DNA of 64,000 bases from an uncultured Pelagibacteraceae bacterium. Its GTDB lineage: Bacteria > Pseudomonadota > Alphaproteobacteria > Pelagibacterales > Pelagibacteraceae. The notes under the pieces were generated by a model. The model did no database searches. It saw only the letters and a program-made list of their open reading frames with translations, and was not told where the DNA came from. A program made the translations under genes and the position numbers. Where the stretch lies: assembly GCA_902524345.1 (NCBI GenBank), contig CABZCX010000001.1:377001-441000 (forward strand), given 5' to 3'. Shown here piece after piece: positions 28,023-36,518 of the stretch (within the stretch, counting starts at the first letter, position 1; every line of letters begins with the position of its first letter).

Positions 28023-28748
28023 TTATTTTTTTTCTTCTGAAGGTTTTTTGTCAGCAGTTTTTTTATCGTCAGCATCTTTTTTTTCACCTTCAGCTGGTGT
28101 TTTTTCACCATCAGCTGCTGCTTCTGATCCCTCTGCTCCTGGTTCACCTTCAGTTGTTTCAGCCTCAGCTGGTTTTTCAGGTTCTTTCATTACAGTCGGC
28201 GCTGCTAAGGTTGCGATTACAAAATCTCTTCCTTGAATTGTAGGAGTTATCTCATTATCTAATTTTACAGACGATATTTTAAAACTTTCACCAATATCTA
28301 CATTATTTAAGTCAATTGTAATATTGTCAGGAATTTTTTCACTTGGACACTTTAATTCAATTTTTCTTCTAACAATATTTAGTACGCCACCTCTTTTAAG
28401 TCCTGGTGATTTTTCATGATTGATAAAGTTTACTGGAACTTCAATTTTAATTTTAACACCAGGTAAAATTCTCAAAAAATCAACATGAGTTGGTTCATCA
28501 CTTAAAATATGATATTTTACTTCTCTTGGTAAAACATTAATATTTTTACCACCAACATTTAGAGCTATAATATTGGATAAAAAATTTTCTTTCTCGATTA
28601 AGTACTTAAGCTTTTTTTTTGAAATAGAAACTTTTTGATTTTCATCTTTACCACCATAAACAATTCCAGGAACTTCTCCACTTTTTCTAATAGCATTTAA
28701 TTCGCCTTTAGTCTTGTTATCTCTGATGTTAGCTTCTAATGAATTCAT
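28023..28748 (-). CDS. rplY: 50S ribosomal protein L25 (Ctc form) with acidic low-complexity tail
   Basis: L25 binds 5S rRNA. The N-terminal domain (RKSGEVPGIVYGGKDE) and the C-terminal Ctc domain (HVDFLRILPGVKIKIEVPV) are present. From about residue 190 the 241-residue protein ends in a roughly 50-residue tail made almost only of Ala, Glu, Gly, Pro, Asp and Lys. The encoding DNA is locally much richer in G and C than its surroundings. It heads rplY-pth-ychF. Confidence 0.93.
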   Translation of the reverse strand: MNSLEANIRDNKTKGELNAIRKSGEVPGIVYGGKDENQKVSISKKKLKYLIEKENFLSNIIALNVGGKNINVLPREVKYHILSDEPTHVDFLRILPGVKIKIEVPVNFINHEKSPGLKRGGVLNIVRRKIELKCPSEKIPDNITIDLNNVDIGESFKISSVKLDNEITPTIQGRDFVIATLAAPTVMKEPEKPAEAETTEGEPGAEGSEAAADGEKTPAEGEKKDADDKKTADKKPSEEKK

Positions 28749-28791
28749 AAATCACAGGTTTTTAACTCATGTTGATAAATAATCAAGGTAA

Positions 28792-29724
28792 TTATTTAAA
28801 TAAATCTGAAACTGAAGTTGAATTAGAAATTCTTTTAATTGCCTCACCCATAAGGCCAGAAATTGGTAAAACTTCTATGTTTTTTACATTTTTTGTTCTT
28901 TCAGAATTATCAATTGTATCGGTTATTACTAAATTTTTGATTACAGATTTTTTGATTTTTTTTACAGCATCTCCACTCAATACTCCATGTGTAATATAAA
29001 CAAATACATCTTTTGCACCTCTATTTTTTAGGGCCTTAGCTGCATTGACTATAGTTCCACCAGAGTCAATTATGTCATCGACAAGAATACAAGTTTTACC
29101 TTTAACATCACCAATTATATTCATTACTTGAGATTGGCCTGGCTTAGGTCTCCTTTTATCAACTATTGCAAGTCCAACATTTAAAATTTTTCCAAGCGCT
29201 CTGGCTCTTTCTGTCCCTCCAACATCTGGTGCAACACAGATTATATTTTTACTTTTAATCTTTTTTTTAATGTGTCGTGCAAATATTGGAGTTGCAAAAA
29301 GATTATCTACAGGGATATCAAAAAAACCTTGAATCTGACCAGCATGTAGATCAACTGTTACGACTCTGTCTGCTCCAGCTTGAGTAATTAAATTTGAAAC
29401 AAGCTTTGCTGATATAGATGTTCTCGGTACAACTTTTCTATCTTGTCTTGCATAACCAAAATAAGGAATTACAGCGGTAATATTTTTTGCTGATGATCTT
29501 TTTAAAGCATCAATACATAACAGTAATTCCATTAAATTATCATTAGCTGGTGAAGAAATTGATTGAATTATAAAGATGCTATTTCCTCTTATGTTTTCAT
29601 TTATTTCAATGTAAATTTCACCATCTGCAAACTTTCTTATACTGGAATTGACAAGTTTAGATTTTAAATACTTAGCGATATTTTTACTTAGAATTTTATT
29701 GCTATTTCCAGTTAATAATTTCAT
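28792..29724 (-). CDS. prs: Ribose-phosphate pyrophosphokinase
   Basis: Prs makes PRPP for nucleotides, histidine and tryptophan. The 310-residue protein has [30 protein letters not shown] and the PRPP-binding loop [14 protein letters not shown]. The length is typical. It lies 8 bp after pgeF on the minus strand. Confidence 0.97.
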   Translation of the reverse strand: MKLLTGNSNKILSKNIAKYLKSKLVNSSIRKFADGEIYIEINENIRGNSIFIIQSISSPANDNLMELLLCIDALKRSSAKNITAVIPYFGYARQDRKVVPRTSISAKLVSNLITQAGADRVVTVDLHAGQIQGFFDIPVDNLFATPIFARHIKKKIKSKNIICVAPDVGGTERARALGKILNVGLAIVDKRRPKPGQSQVMNIIGDVKGKTCILVDDIIDSGGTIVNAAKALKNRGAKDVFVYITHGVLSGDAVKKIKKSVIKNLVITDTIDNSERTKNVKNIEVLPISGLMGEAIKRISNSTSVSDLFK

Positions 29725-29732
29725 GAAAAAAC

Positions 29733-30491
29733 TTAATTAATCATAATTATTGAAATATTTCTACCATAATCATTAAGATTTAATTTTAAAGATCTTCTTG
29801 CACTGAAAAAATTATTTTTTTTATCAAACGTATCAATTTTAATCATATCAATTTTATTGATTTTTTGGGATTTAAGTTGAGTTTTGACATAATTTGGTAG
29901 GTCAAAATAAATTAACTTTTTTTTATTTTTAAAGAAAATTTTGTTTTTTTTGTGTTTTTTAATAAATTTTTTTTTAAAGTCAGCTTTTACTTCGTAGTTT
30001 TTTTGAGCAATTGATGGACCAATTGCTCCAATAATATTTTTTGGATTACAGCCTTTTTTAGTCATAAAATTGATAACGGTTTTAATTATGCCTTTATATG
30101 CACCCTTCCAACCAGCATGTATAGCCGCGATAATTTTTTTTTTATAGTCATATAATAACACTGGCACGCAATCAGCTGTCAATACAGCTATTGGAAGTTT
30201 TTTTTGGTCAGTTAAAATTGCATCAGCTTTAATCTTTTTTTTTAATTTAGAATTTTTATTAAGAAAAACCAACTTATTGCTATGCACTTGATGTACTAAA
30301 TAAATATTTTTTGTTTTTTTTCCTATTTTATTTTTGACAATTTTTAAATTTTTTAAAATGTTATTTTTTTTATCAAGAGAACCGGCGCCGCAATTAAGGC
30401 TTTTATATATTCCCTTTGATTTACCTCCATTCTTATTAAAAAAACCATGACTTATATTTTTATTTTTTAATAATTTTTGAGAAGTGATCAG
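29733..30491 (-). CDS. pgeF: Peptidoglycan editing factor PgeF/YfiH (laccase-fold), probable CTG start
   Basis: The DUF152 fold is recognised by the metal ligands [16 protein letters not shown] and AIHAGWKG, plus the N-terminal HGFFNKNGG...[13 protein letters not shown] at 30287 would remove the N-terminal third, including those conserved blocks and the first ligand. The frame stays open to a TAG at 30501-30503, with no ATG, GTG or TTG in between. CTG at 30489-30491, with AGGA placed 7 bases upstream, is the best start and gives 252 residues, the usual length. It lies 1 bp after the midA stop. Family members edit D/L-Ser errors in muropeptides or oxidise purine nucleosides. Confidence 0.8.
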   Translation of the reverse strand: MITSQKLLKNKNISHGFFNKNGGKSKGIYKSLNCGAGSLDKKNNILKNLKIVKNKIGKKTKNIYLVHQVHSNKLVFLNKNSKLKKKIKADAILTDQKKLPIAVLTADCVPVLLYDYKKKIIAAIHAGWKGAYKGIIKTVINFMTKKGCNPKNIIGAIGPSIAQKNYEVKADFKKKFIKKHKKNKIFFKNKKKLIYFDLPNYVKTQLKSQKINKIDMIKIDTFDKKNNFFSARRSLKLNLNDYGRNISIIMIN

Positions 30492-30492
30492 A

Positions 30493-31536
30493 TCAAAATC
30501 CTAAATTAAAATTGTTATTTTGGTTTTTTATTAACATAACTTTAAACAATTTTCCCATTTGTTTTTCGTCTGTTAGCCTTTTTAATCTGTAGTAAATATC
30601 TACTTTTTTTAAAAAGTTTTGATTTTTTGCAATCATCTCAGCTCTTTGATGGATACCCATTTTTGTGAGAAATTCTTTTTGTGTTGTTAAACTATGCTTT
30701 AATCCACCAATTTTTTTGATTGTTTTTTCAAATAAACGGAAATTGATATTATGTGTAATATCAGAACTTCCAATTTTAGCTAAAACGTCTGAATATTCGT
30801 GTTTATATAATGCTTGTAAAGTATTTTTCATTTTATCTTCAGTATATCCATAATCTATGATTAAAATTCCTCCAGATCTTACTTTAATTATCTTTGAAAT
30901 TTGTTTCAGGTAATTAATACCCAGCTCTGAATATTCTATAAAATTTTGATTTTTAGATATCTTAAAATTAATCTTTTTTTCGTAACTTTTCATATTAATC
31001 TTTTTTTCTGAGAAAAAAGATTTTTCTTTGTTTAAACTAACAAATTTTTCAAACCATAAATTACCTTTTTTTTGGAATTGTTTAATTGCAAGTGCATCAA
31101 AAAACTCATTTGCAACAAATATACTAGGAATTTTTTTAATTTTTTTTAAATCGTTAATCCAATTTATATTTGAATTTAATAACTCTTTTTTTTGTATCTT
31201 CTTTAAAGTAGGGCTAATTTCAAGAATTATCAATCTACAGGATTTGAAAAATGATGGGAACTTTTTGAAACTTTCTATGAGAATTTTCATCATTGCAGCG
31301 TTTCCCGCACCAAGTTCGATTAAGTTAAATTCTTTTGGTGACCCTATACTTTTCCAAAAACTTACAACCCAAATAGCAATCATTTCAGAAAATAATCTCG
31401 ATACATTAGGAGCTGTAATAAAATCTCCTTTTTTGCCAAATGGATTTTTTTTTATGTAGTACCCAGACTTTTTATTATACATTGAGATACTGATAAACTT
31501 GTCTAGAGGTAGGTTAACTATTTTGTCTGTTTTCAT
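30493..31536 (-). CDS. SAM-dependent methyltransferase, MidA/NDUFAF7 family
   Basis: The 347-residue protein matches COG1565. It has GDFITAPNVSRLFSEMIAIW, the SAM motif IELGAGNAAMMKILIES, FVANEFFDALAIKQF and IIDYGYTE. The mitochondrial homologue NDUFAF7 methylates an arginine of a complex I subunit, so a role in respiratory complex I assembly is a reasonable inference. It overlaps the end of lgt by 23 bp and is followed by pgeF. Confidence 0.88.
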   Translation of the reverse strand: MKTDKIVNLPLDKFISISMYNKKSGYYIKKNPFGKKGDFITAPNVSRLFSEMIAIWVVSFWKSIGSPKEFNLIELGAGNAAMMKILIESFKKFPSFFKSCRLIILEISPTLKKIQKKELLNSNINWINDLKKIKKIPSIFVANEFFDALAIKQFQKKGNLWFEKFVSLNKEKSFFSEKKINMKSYEKKINFKISKNQNFIEYSELGINYLKQISKIIKVRSGGILIIDYGYTEDKMKNTLQALYKHEYSDVLAKIGSSDITHNINFRLFEKTIKKIGGLKHSLTTQKEFLTKMGIHQRAEMIAKNQNFLKKVDIYYRLKRLTDEKQMGKLFKVMLIKNQNNNFNLGF

Positions 31537-32296
31537 ATTTAGAGATTGATAAATAACATCCGATTATTAAAAAAAAGATACTTATAAGTTGTCCCATAGT
31601 CAGATTGAATAATAAATAACCCAGTTGGTCATCAGGAACTCTTAAAAACTCAATTGTAAATCTAAAAATTGAGTAAAAAACTAAAAATATACCAGAGATA
31701 AAACCAGGTCTTTTGGAGAAACTCTTATTTTTAAAATATATTAGAATTAAAAATAGTACAATACCCTCAAAAAATGCTTCATATAACTGAGTAGGATGTC
31801 GAAATAAATTATCTATTTGTATAAATTGGACTGCCCAAGCAACATTAGTTTCGATACCATAAAGTTCTGAATTAATAAAATTTGCTATTCTACCAAAAAA
31901 AATACCTATGGGCGCAACAAGAGATACAATATCTAAATAGCTAAATGAACTTTGTGAATTTTTGTTTGCAAAAAAATAAGTTGCAATTACGATCCCTATA
32001 ACTCCTCCGTGAAATGACATACCACCTTGCCAAATCTTAAAAATATCTAATAAATTGTCTACGTAAAATCCAAGGTTATAAAATATAACATATCCTAATC
32101 TGCCACCAATAATTAAACCTAAAATTAAATAAGTTATGTAATCATCAAATTTTTCACTTATTTTTGGTTCAGAAATAAAAAATTTTTTACTTAAAAACCA
32201 CCCTACTAAAATACCAACGATATAAGCTAAAGAATACCACCTTATTTCGAGCGAAAAAATTTGAATAGCGACTGGGTCAAAATTATTGATAAACAT
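31514..32296 (-). CDS. lgt: Prolipoprotein diacylglyceryl transferase
   Basis: Lgt transfers diacylglycerol to the lipobox Cys of prolipoproteins in the inner membrane. The 260-residue multi-span protein shows GGRLGYVIFYN, GGMSFHGGVIG, FGRIANFINSELYG (catalytic Arg and Asn region) and RHPTQLYEA. It is divergent from ubiK with a 49-bp gap. Confidence 0.95.
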   Translation of the reverse strand: MFINNFDPVAIQIFSLEIRWYSLAYIVGILVGWFLSKKFFISEPKISEKFDDYITYLILGLIIGGRLGYVIFYNLGFYVDNLLDIFKIWQGGMSFHGGVIGIVIATYFFANKNSQSSFSYLDIVSLVAPIGIFFGRIANFINSELYGIETNVAWAVQFIQIDNLFRHPTQLYEAFFEGIVLFLILIYFKNKSFSKRPGFISGIFLVFYSIFRFTIEFLRVPDDQLGYLLFNLTMGQLISIFFLIIGCYLSISKYENRQNS

Positions 32297-32345
32297 TTCA
32301 AATAATAATTATAATTTAAACTATAATAAGTTATTATATAAATAT

Positions 32346-32597
32346 ATGAAAAACTCAAAATTTGTAATCGATAGATTTGCCAAGTTAATTGAGCAAGGTA
32401 TAGTTTCTTCAAAAGATATTACGTCAGAGATACTCTCAATTTTAAAATCAAAAAGAGATGAATTGGTTTTTAAACTTAAATTAACTAGCAAAGATGAGTT
32501 TGAAATTCTTTCTAAAAGAGTTGAAATTTTAGAAAATAAAATTAAAAAGATTAAATTAAAGAAAAATTCTAAATCTATACGGGTAAAAAAACTTTAA
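32346..32597 (+). CDS. ubiK: UbiK-like accessory factor (BMFP family)
   Basis: The 83-residue protein from the ATG at 32346 has an N-terminal amphipathic part (RFAKLIEQG) and a C-terminal coiled coil (DEFEILSKRVEILENKIKKI). This is the BMFP/UbiK layout, in which the protein helps aerobic ubiquinone synthesis at the membrane. An earlier in-frame start at 32286 would add only low-complexity Asn/Tyr residues and overlap lgt, so it is rejected. The 3' end overlaps the histidine kinase gene by 23 bp. Confidence 0.75.
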   Translation: MKNSKFVIDRFAKLIEQGIVSSKDITSEILSILKSKRDELVFKLKLTSKDEFEILSKRVEILENKIKKIKLKKNSKSIRVKKL

Positions 32598-33894
32598 CGC
32601 TTAAACCATTCATCTTAGATTTATCTAATTTAATATTACCTCCATGGGATTTTATTATATCCGAAGCTATTGATAATCCCAATCCAACGCTAGATTTTGA
32701 GTCTGCCCTGCCTTTATTAATTTTATAAAATGGTTTAAATACATTTTCATACTCAGTTTTTGGAATACCCGGACCATCATCTTCAATTTTAATGAAAAGA
32801 TTATTGTTATTTTTGTTTAGCTCTATATTAACTTTTTTAGCATATTTAATTGCATTATTTAGAAGGTTATTTATACAGCGAGAAATTAAATTTTTTCTTC
32901 CATTAAAATAAACTCTTGGCATAAGTTCTAATGAAATATTATCGTTATCGTATTTTTCTATAATTTCGTTGATCAGATCTGTTAAATTGAACATTTCATC
33001 TTTTTCGGCAAAAGATGAACTTGTAAATTGAAGATACTCATTTAGCATTTTTTCCATTTCATCAACATCCTCTGTTAATTTTGTTGAAAGTTCTTTATCT
33101 TTTATAAAAGTTATTTGTAATTTCATTCTTGTTAGTGGAGTTCTTAAATCATGACTAATTCCTGATAACATTTCAGATCTTTGATTTAGATGTCTTATTA
33201 TTCTTTTTCTCATTTTATCGAACTCATAACCTGCACGTCTAATCTCTGAGGCACCTGATGGTTTAAATTCATCAATTTCTTCACCTTTGCCAAATTTTTC
33301 TGCAGCTCTAGCGAGATTAGTTATAGGCCTTGTTTGATTTTTTAAAAAAATTAGAGATATTAAAACCATTATCAAAGCTGGAACAGTTATCCAAAGCGCA
33401 AATATTCTTGCTGATGAACTCGTAACTCTATCTCTTGGTACAAGAAATTTGATATAACCACTTTCATATTTAATTCTAATATCGATCAACTCTTTATAAT
33501 TGGTCGTATCAAACCAAAAATTATCTAATTTAAACCTAGATTTCAGCTCACGTCTTAAAGTTCGATCTATTGGACTAAACCATCTATCGGTATAGGCAAA
33601 ATCAAACTTTTCATCTTTTACGAATTCAAAATTTAAATCTTGGTAAATAGAAAAAAGATTATTTATTTCATCTTTATCGTAGCTTTCATTTTTATAAAAT
33701 TCAAGAAGTGTACTCATTTCGTTTACTAACGCTCTGGTCATACCTTTAGTTGTTTTGATCCATAAGCTGTCAAAAAAAACAATTGTTACAACAAGCTGTA
33801 ACACTAGAACTGGAACTGCCACAATAAGTAGTGCTCTATAAAACAAACTTTTTGGAAGAATATTTTTGATAATTTTATTTAATCCATAAAACAT
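32575..33894 (-). CDS. EnvZ-like sensor histidine kinase
   Basis: The 439-residue protein has two membrane spans (about residues 19-41 and 168-188) with a periplasmic loop between them, then a HAMP segment. The phospho-acceptor box is GISHDLRTPLTRMK (His near residue 246), with the N box NLLNNAIKYA, DDGPGIP and GLGLSIASDI. It overlaps the OmpR-like gene by 20 bp and would phosphorylate it. The signal it senses is not evident. Confidence 0.93.
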   Translation of the reverse strand: MFYGLNKIIKNILPKSLFYRALLIVAVPVLVLQLVVTIVFFDSLWIKTTKGMTRALVNEMSTLLEFYKNESYDKDEINNLFSIYQDLNFEFVKDEKFDFAYTDRWFSPIDRTLRRELKSRFKLDNFWFDTTNYKELIDIRIKYESGYIKFLVPRDRVTSSSARIFALWITVPALIMVLISLIFLKNQTRPITNLARAAEKFGKGEEIDEFKPSGASEIRRAGYEFDKMRKRIIRHLNQRSEMLSGISHDLRTPLTRMKLQITFIKDKELSTKLTEDVDEMEKMLNEYLQFTSSSFAEKDEMFNLTDLINEIIEKYDNDNISLELMPRVYFNGRKNLISRCINNLLNNAIKYAKKVNIELNKNNNNLFIKIEDDGPGIPKTEYENVFKPFYKINKGRADSKSSVGLGLSIASDIIKSHGGNIKLDKSKMNGLSVKVFLPV

Positions 33895-34552
33895 ACCCAG
33901 CTCCTCTCATAGTTTGCAAAAATTTAGGATTTTTTGGATCATCCTCAATTTTTTTTCTCAATCTAGTAATGATTACGTCTATAGATCTCTCTTTATCTAA
34001 ATTAATTAGTATACCAATATTTTCTCTAGAAAAAGTCTTGCCTGGATTATTAATCATTTTTTCTAATATAACTTTTTCAGTATTATTAATCTTAAATTCC
34101 TTATCATTCTTTAAAATCACAAGTTTATTAAGATCAATTTTTATTTTATCAAATTCAATTACTCTTTTTTGACTAACTTTTTTTGTCTTATTTAGGATAT
34201 TTTTAATTCTTAAAATTAATTCTCTGGGTTCAAAAGGTTTAGGCAAATAATCATCAGCTCCTATTTCTAAACCCTCAATTCTTTCACTTGGTTCACCTTT
34301 GGCAGTCAATAAAATAATTGGAGTCTCTAACTTTTTTTTATTTTCTTGAATAAATTCTAATCCACTTTTACCTGGCATCATTATATCTAATATTATTAAA
34401 TCAAACTTTATTAATTCTATTTTTTTTTTAGCATCTTCTGCATTTTCTGCCGTAGATATTAAAAAATTGTTTTCATTTAGATACTTTTTTACTAAAGATC
34501 TTATTCCATCATCGTCATCTACAACCAATATATGAGCAATAAAATTATCCAT
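33875..34552 (-). CDS. OmpR-family response regulator (PetR-like)
   Basis: The 225-residue protein has a receiver domain (VDDDDGIR, phospho-Asp in LIILDIMMPGKSG, Lys in LPKPFEPREL) and a C-terminal winged helix (RSIDVIITRLRKKIEDDPKNPKFLQTMRGAGYVLW). A MarR gene immediately upstream and an EnvZ-like kinase downstream resemble the alphaproteobacterial petP-petR cluster. In Rhodobacter that cluster is linked to petABC; here petABC is about 8 kb away. A PetR role is inference. Confidence 0.93.
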   Translation of the reverse strand: MDNFIAHILVVDDDDGIRSLVKKYLNENNFLISTAENAEDAKKKIELIKFDLIILDIMMPGKSGLEFIQENKKKLETPIILLTAKGEPSERIEGLEIGADDYLPKPFEPRELILRIKNILNKTKKVSQKRVIEFDKIKIDLNKLVILKNDKEFKINNTEKVILEKMINNPGKTFSRENIGILINLDKERSIDVIITRLRKKIEDDPKNPKFLQTMRGAGYVLWIK

Positions 34553-34982
34553 TGATGATTTTTTTTAAGACTTTATCAAAATTAATTACCTCTTCAGAAC
34601 TTGAGTCTAAAAGGGCGTTATAAATTCTTTTTTTTTGTAATAAAAATATTTCCTCAAAAATTTTTTTACCTTTTTCATTTAAATAAACATGTTTAATTCT
34701 TGTATCTAAATCATCTTTTTTAAAAACAATAATCTCAAGTTTTATTAAATCTTTTAATACCCTATTTAAACTCTGTTTTGTTACTTTAAGTTTTTTGAGT
34801 AATTTAGAAATTGAAATACCCTCATACATTGATAGTAAATGTATAACTTTTTGGTGAGCTAAACCAATTGAGTACTTATCCAGAATTTTCTTTGAGTCTG
34901 AAAAGGTTTCTCTATAGCCTACAAATAATTTCTCAATCAGATCTTTTAATTGGTCGTCTTTTAGATACAAAAGTTCTTTCAT
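34545..34982 (-). CDS. MarR-family transcriptional regulator (PetP-like)
   Basis: From the ATG at 34982 this is a 145-residue winged-helix protein. The DNA-binding region is ISKLLKKLKVTKQSLNRVLKDL (residues 58-79), and the wing follows as DDLDTRIKHVYLNEKG. Upstream starts would extend into the ilvE promoter and encode a Leu/Ile-rich stretch, so they are rejected. It overlaps the OmpR-like gene by 8 bp and is divergent from ilvE, so it may regulate that gene or itself. Confidence 0.85.
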   Translation of the reverse strand: MKELLYLKDDQLKDLIEKLFVGYRETFSDSKKILDKYSIGLAHQKVIHLLSMYEGISISKLLKKLKVTKQSLNRVLKDLIKLEIIVFKKDDLDTRIKHVYLNEKGKKIFEEIFLLQKKRIYNALLDSSSEEVINFDKVLKKIING

Positions 34983-34997
34983 AATAGGTAAGTTATA

Positions 34998-35026
34998 TTG
35001 ACATATTAAAGATACAAAGATATTTT
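34998..35026 (+). promoter_or_regulatory. Sigma70 promoter of ilvE
   Basis: TTGACA at 34998-35003 and TATTTT at 35021-35026 are separated by 17 bp. Transcription would start near 35033, leaving a short leader before the ATG at 35048. The -35 box lies 16 bp from the divergent marR-like start, so a MarR protein bound here could affect both genes. Confidence 0.6.
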
Positions 35027-35047
35027 TTAAAAATAAATATTTCATAC

Positions 35048-35929
35048 ATGATACCTTACGATAAAAGATCAGGAAAAATATGGTACAATGGCGGTTTAGT
35101 AGATTGGTCAGACGTTAAATTGCACGTTTTAAGTCATGGTTTACATTATGCGAGTTGTGTTTTTGAGGGAGAGCGTGTTTATGATGGTTCAATCTTTAAA
35201 CTAGAGGAGCACACATCAAGATTATTTTATTCAGCAAAAAGAATGGGTTTTGAAATTCCTTATACAGAAGATGAAATCAATTCTGCTAGTAAAAAAATAA
35301 TAGCAACACAAAAGGTTGAAAATGGTTATGTCAGACCAGTTGCTTGGCGAGGAAGTGAAATGATGGCTATATCTGCCCAGCATACAAAAATTCATGTCGC
35401 AATAGCAACTTGGGAGTGGGGATCTTATTTCGATCCAAAGCTTAAAGTAGAAGGTATAAAATTAAATATATCCAAGTGGCGAAGACCCGCACCAGATACT
35501 ATACCTTGGGATACAAAAGCATCAGGACTTTATATGATCTGCACTCTTTCAAAGCATGAAGCTGAAAAACAAGGATATACAGACTCATTGATGTTAGATT
35601 ATGAGGGAAATGTTGCCGAAGCGACTGGTGCAAATATATTTTTTAAAGATAAAAATGGAGAGCTACATACTCCAATACCTGACTCATTTTTAGATGGTAT
35701 TACAAGAAGAACTGTAATTGAGATTGCAAAATCTAAGAATATAAAAGTTCACGAAAGAAAAATAAATCCAAATGAACTTCCAAATTTTGCAGGATGTTTC
35801 TTAACTGGTACAGCTGCAGAGGTAACCCCAGTATCTTGCATCGCTGAAAACCAATACAAAGTTTGTGATATGATAATTAATCTTAATGAGAGCTATCAAA
35901 CTTTAGTAAAGAAGAAAAAAGCAGCCTAA
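35048..35929 (+). CDS. ilvE: Branched-chain amino acid aminotransferase
   Basis: The 293-residue fold-IV PLP enzyme catalyses the last step of Leu, Ile and Val synthesis. It shows HVLSHGLHYASCVFEGERVY, the PLP-Lys region in WDTKASGLYMICTLSKHEA, DSLMLDYEGNVAEATGANIFF and GCFLTGTAAEVTPV. It has its own promoter and overlaps pgsA's end by 4 bp (convergent). Confidence 0.95.
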   Translation: MIPYDKRSGKIWYNGGLVDWSDVKLHVLSHGLHYASCVFEGERVYDGSIFKLEEHTSRLFYSAKRMGFEIPYTEDEINSASKKIIATQKVENGYVRPVAWRGSEMMAISAQHTKIHVAIATWEWGSYFDPKLKVEGIKLNISKWRRPAPDTIPWDTKASGLYMICTLSKHEAEKQGYTDSLMLDYEGNVAEATGANIFFKDKNGELHTPIPDSFLDGITRRTVIEIAKSKNIKVHERKINPNELPNFAGCFLTGTAAEVTPVSCIAENQYKVCDMIINLNESYQTLVKKKKAA

Positions 35930-36510
35930 TCCTTATTATCCTCTGAAATTGCATGATCAATTCCTTTCCGCATATATTCATACCCAGTAAAAAGTGTTAA
36001 AGCTGCGGAGAGCCATAACAAAACGATTCCGATTGTTTGAGCATTATAATCTTGAAAATTTATAATTTTATTTCCAGTATCACCTGAAAGTAAAAGAGCA
36101 ATAGAAACCATTTGTAAGACAGTTTTCAATTTAGCTAAATTTGAAACAGGAAGTTTAATTTTTCCTTTAGCTAAAAATTCTCTTAGACCAGAAACTAATA
36201 TTTCACGTGTTAGAATTATTATAGCTGCAATAACTTCATAATTTCGAATAGTCCCATCCATTACTAAAAGAATAAGAGCTGCAGCGACAATTATCTTGTC
36301 AGCGATTGGGTCTAATAACTCACCCAGCTTAGATTCCTCTCCAAGCAATCTGGCCAACATACCATCTAAAAAATCAGTAAATGATGCGACTAAAAAAAGA
36401 ATTAATGCAGTAAAGTCACCATAAAAACCAGGAAGGTAAAATGCTAAAACAAAAAATGGAACAATCAAAATTCTTCCAATGGTCAATATATTAGGTATTT
36501 TCTTAAGCAT
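35926..36510 (-). CDS. pgsA: CDP-diacylglycerol-glycerol-3-phosphate phosphatidyltransferase
   Basis: PgsA makes phosphatidylglycerophosphate, the precursor of phosphatidylglycerol. The 194-residue membrane protein carries the CDP-alcohol phosphotransferase motif with spaced acidic residues in ASFTDFLDGMLARLLGEE...LGELLDPIADK (pattern DG-AR-G-D-D). It follows uvrC by 8 bp on the minus strand. Confidence 0.93.
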   Translation of the reverse strand: MLKKIPNILTIGRILIVPFFVLAFYLPGFYGDFTALILFLVASFTDFLDGMLARLLGEESKLGELLDPIADKIIVAAALILLVMDGTIRNYEVIAAIIILTREILVSGLREFLAKGKIKLPVSNLAKLKTVLQMVSIALLLSGDTGNKIINFQDYNAQTIGIVLLWLSAALTLFTGYEYMRKGIDHAISEDNKD

Positions 36511-36518
36511 TTTTACTT

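Noticed and set aside
28048-28236. 62-residue plus-strand ORF opposite the L25 tail
   Set aside because: It is a shadow of the low-complexity acidic tail (Ser/Ala/Pro-rich on the opposite strand), with no independent support.
30288-30503. Truncated pgeF starting at GTG 30287
   Set aside because: The upstream in-frame sequence encodes conserved N-terminal family motifs, so the gene extends to about 30491.
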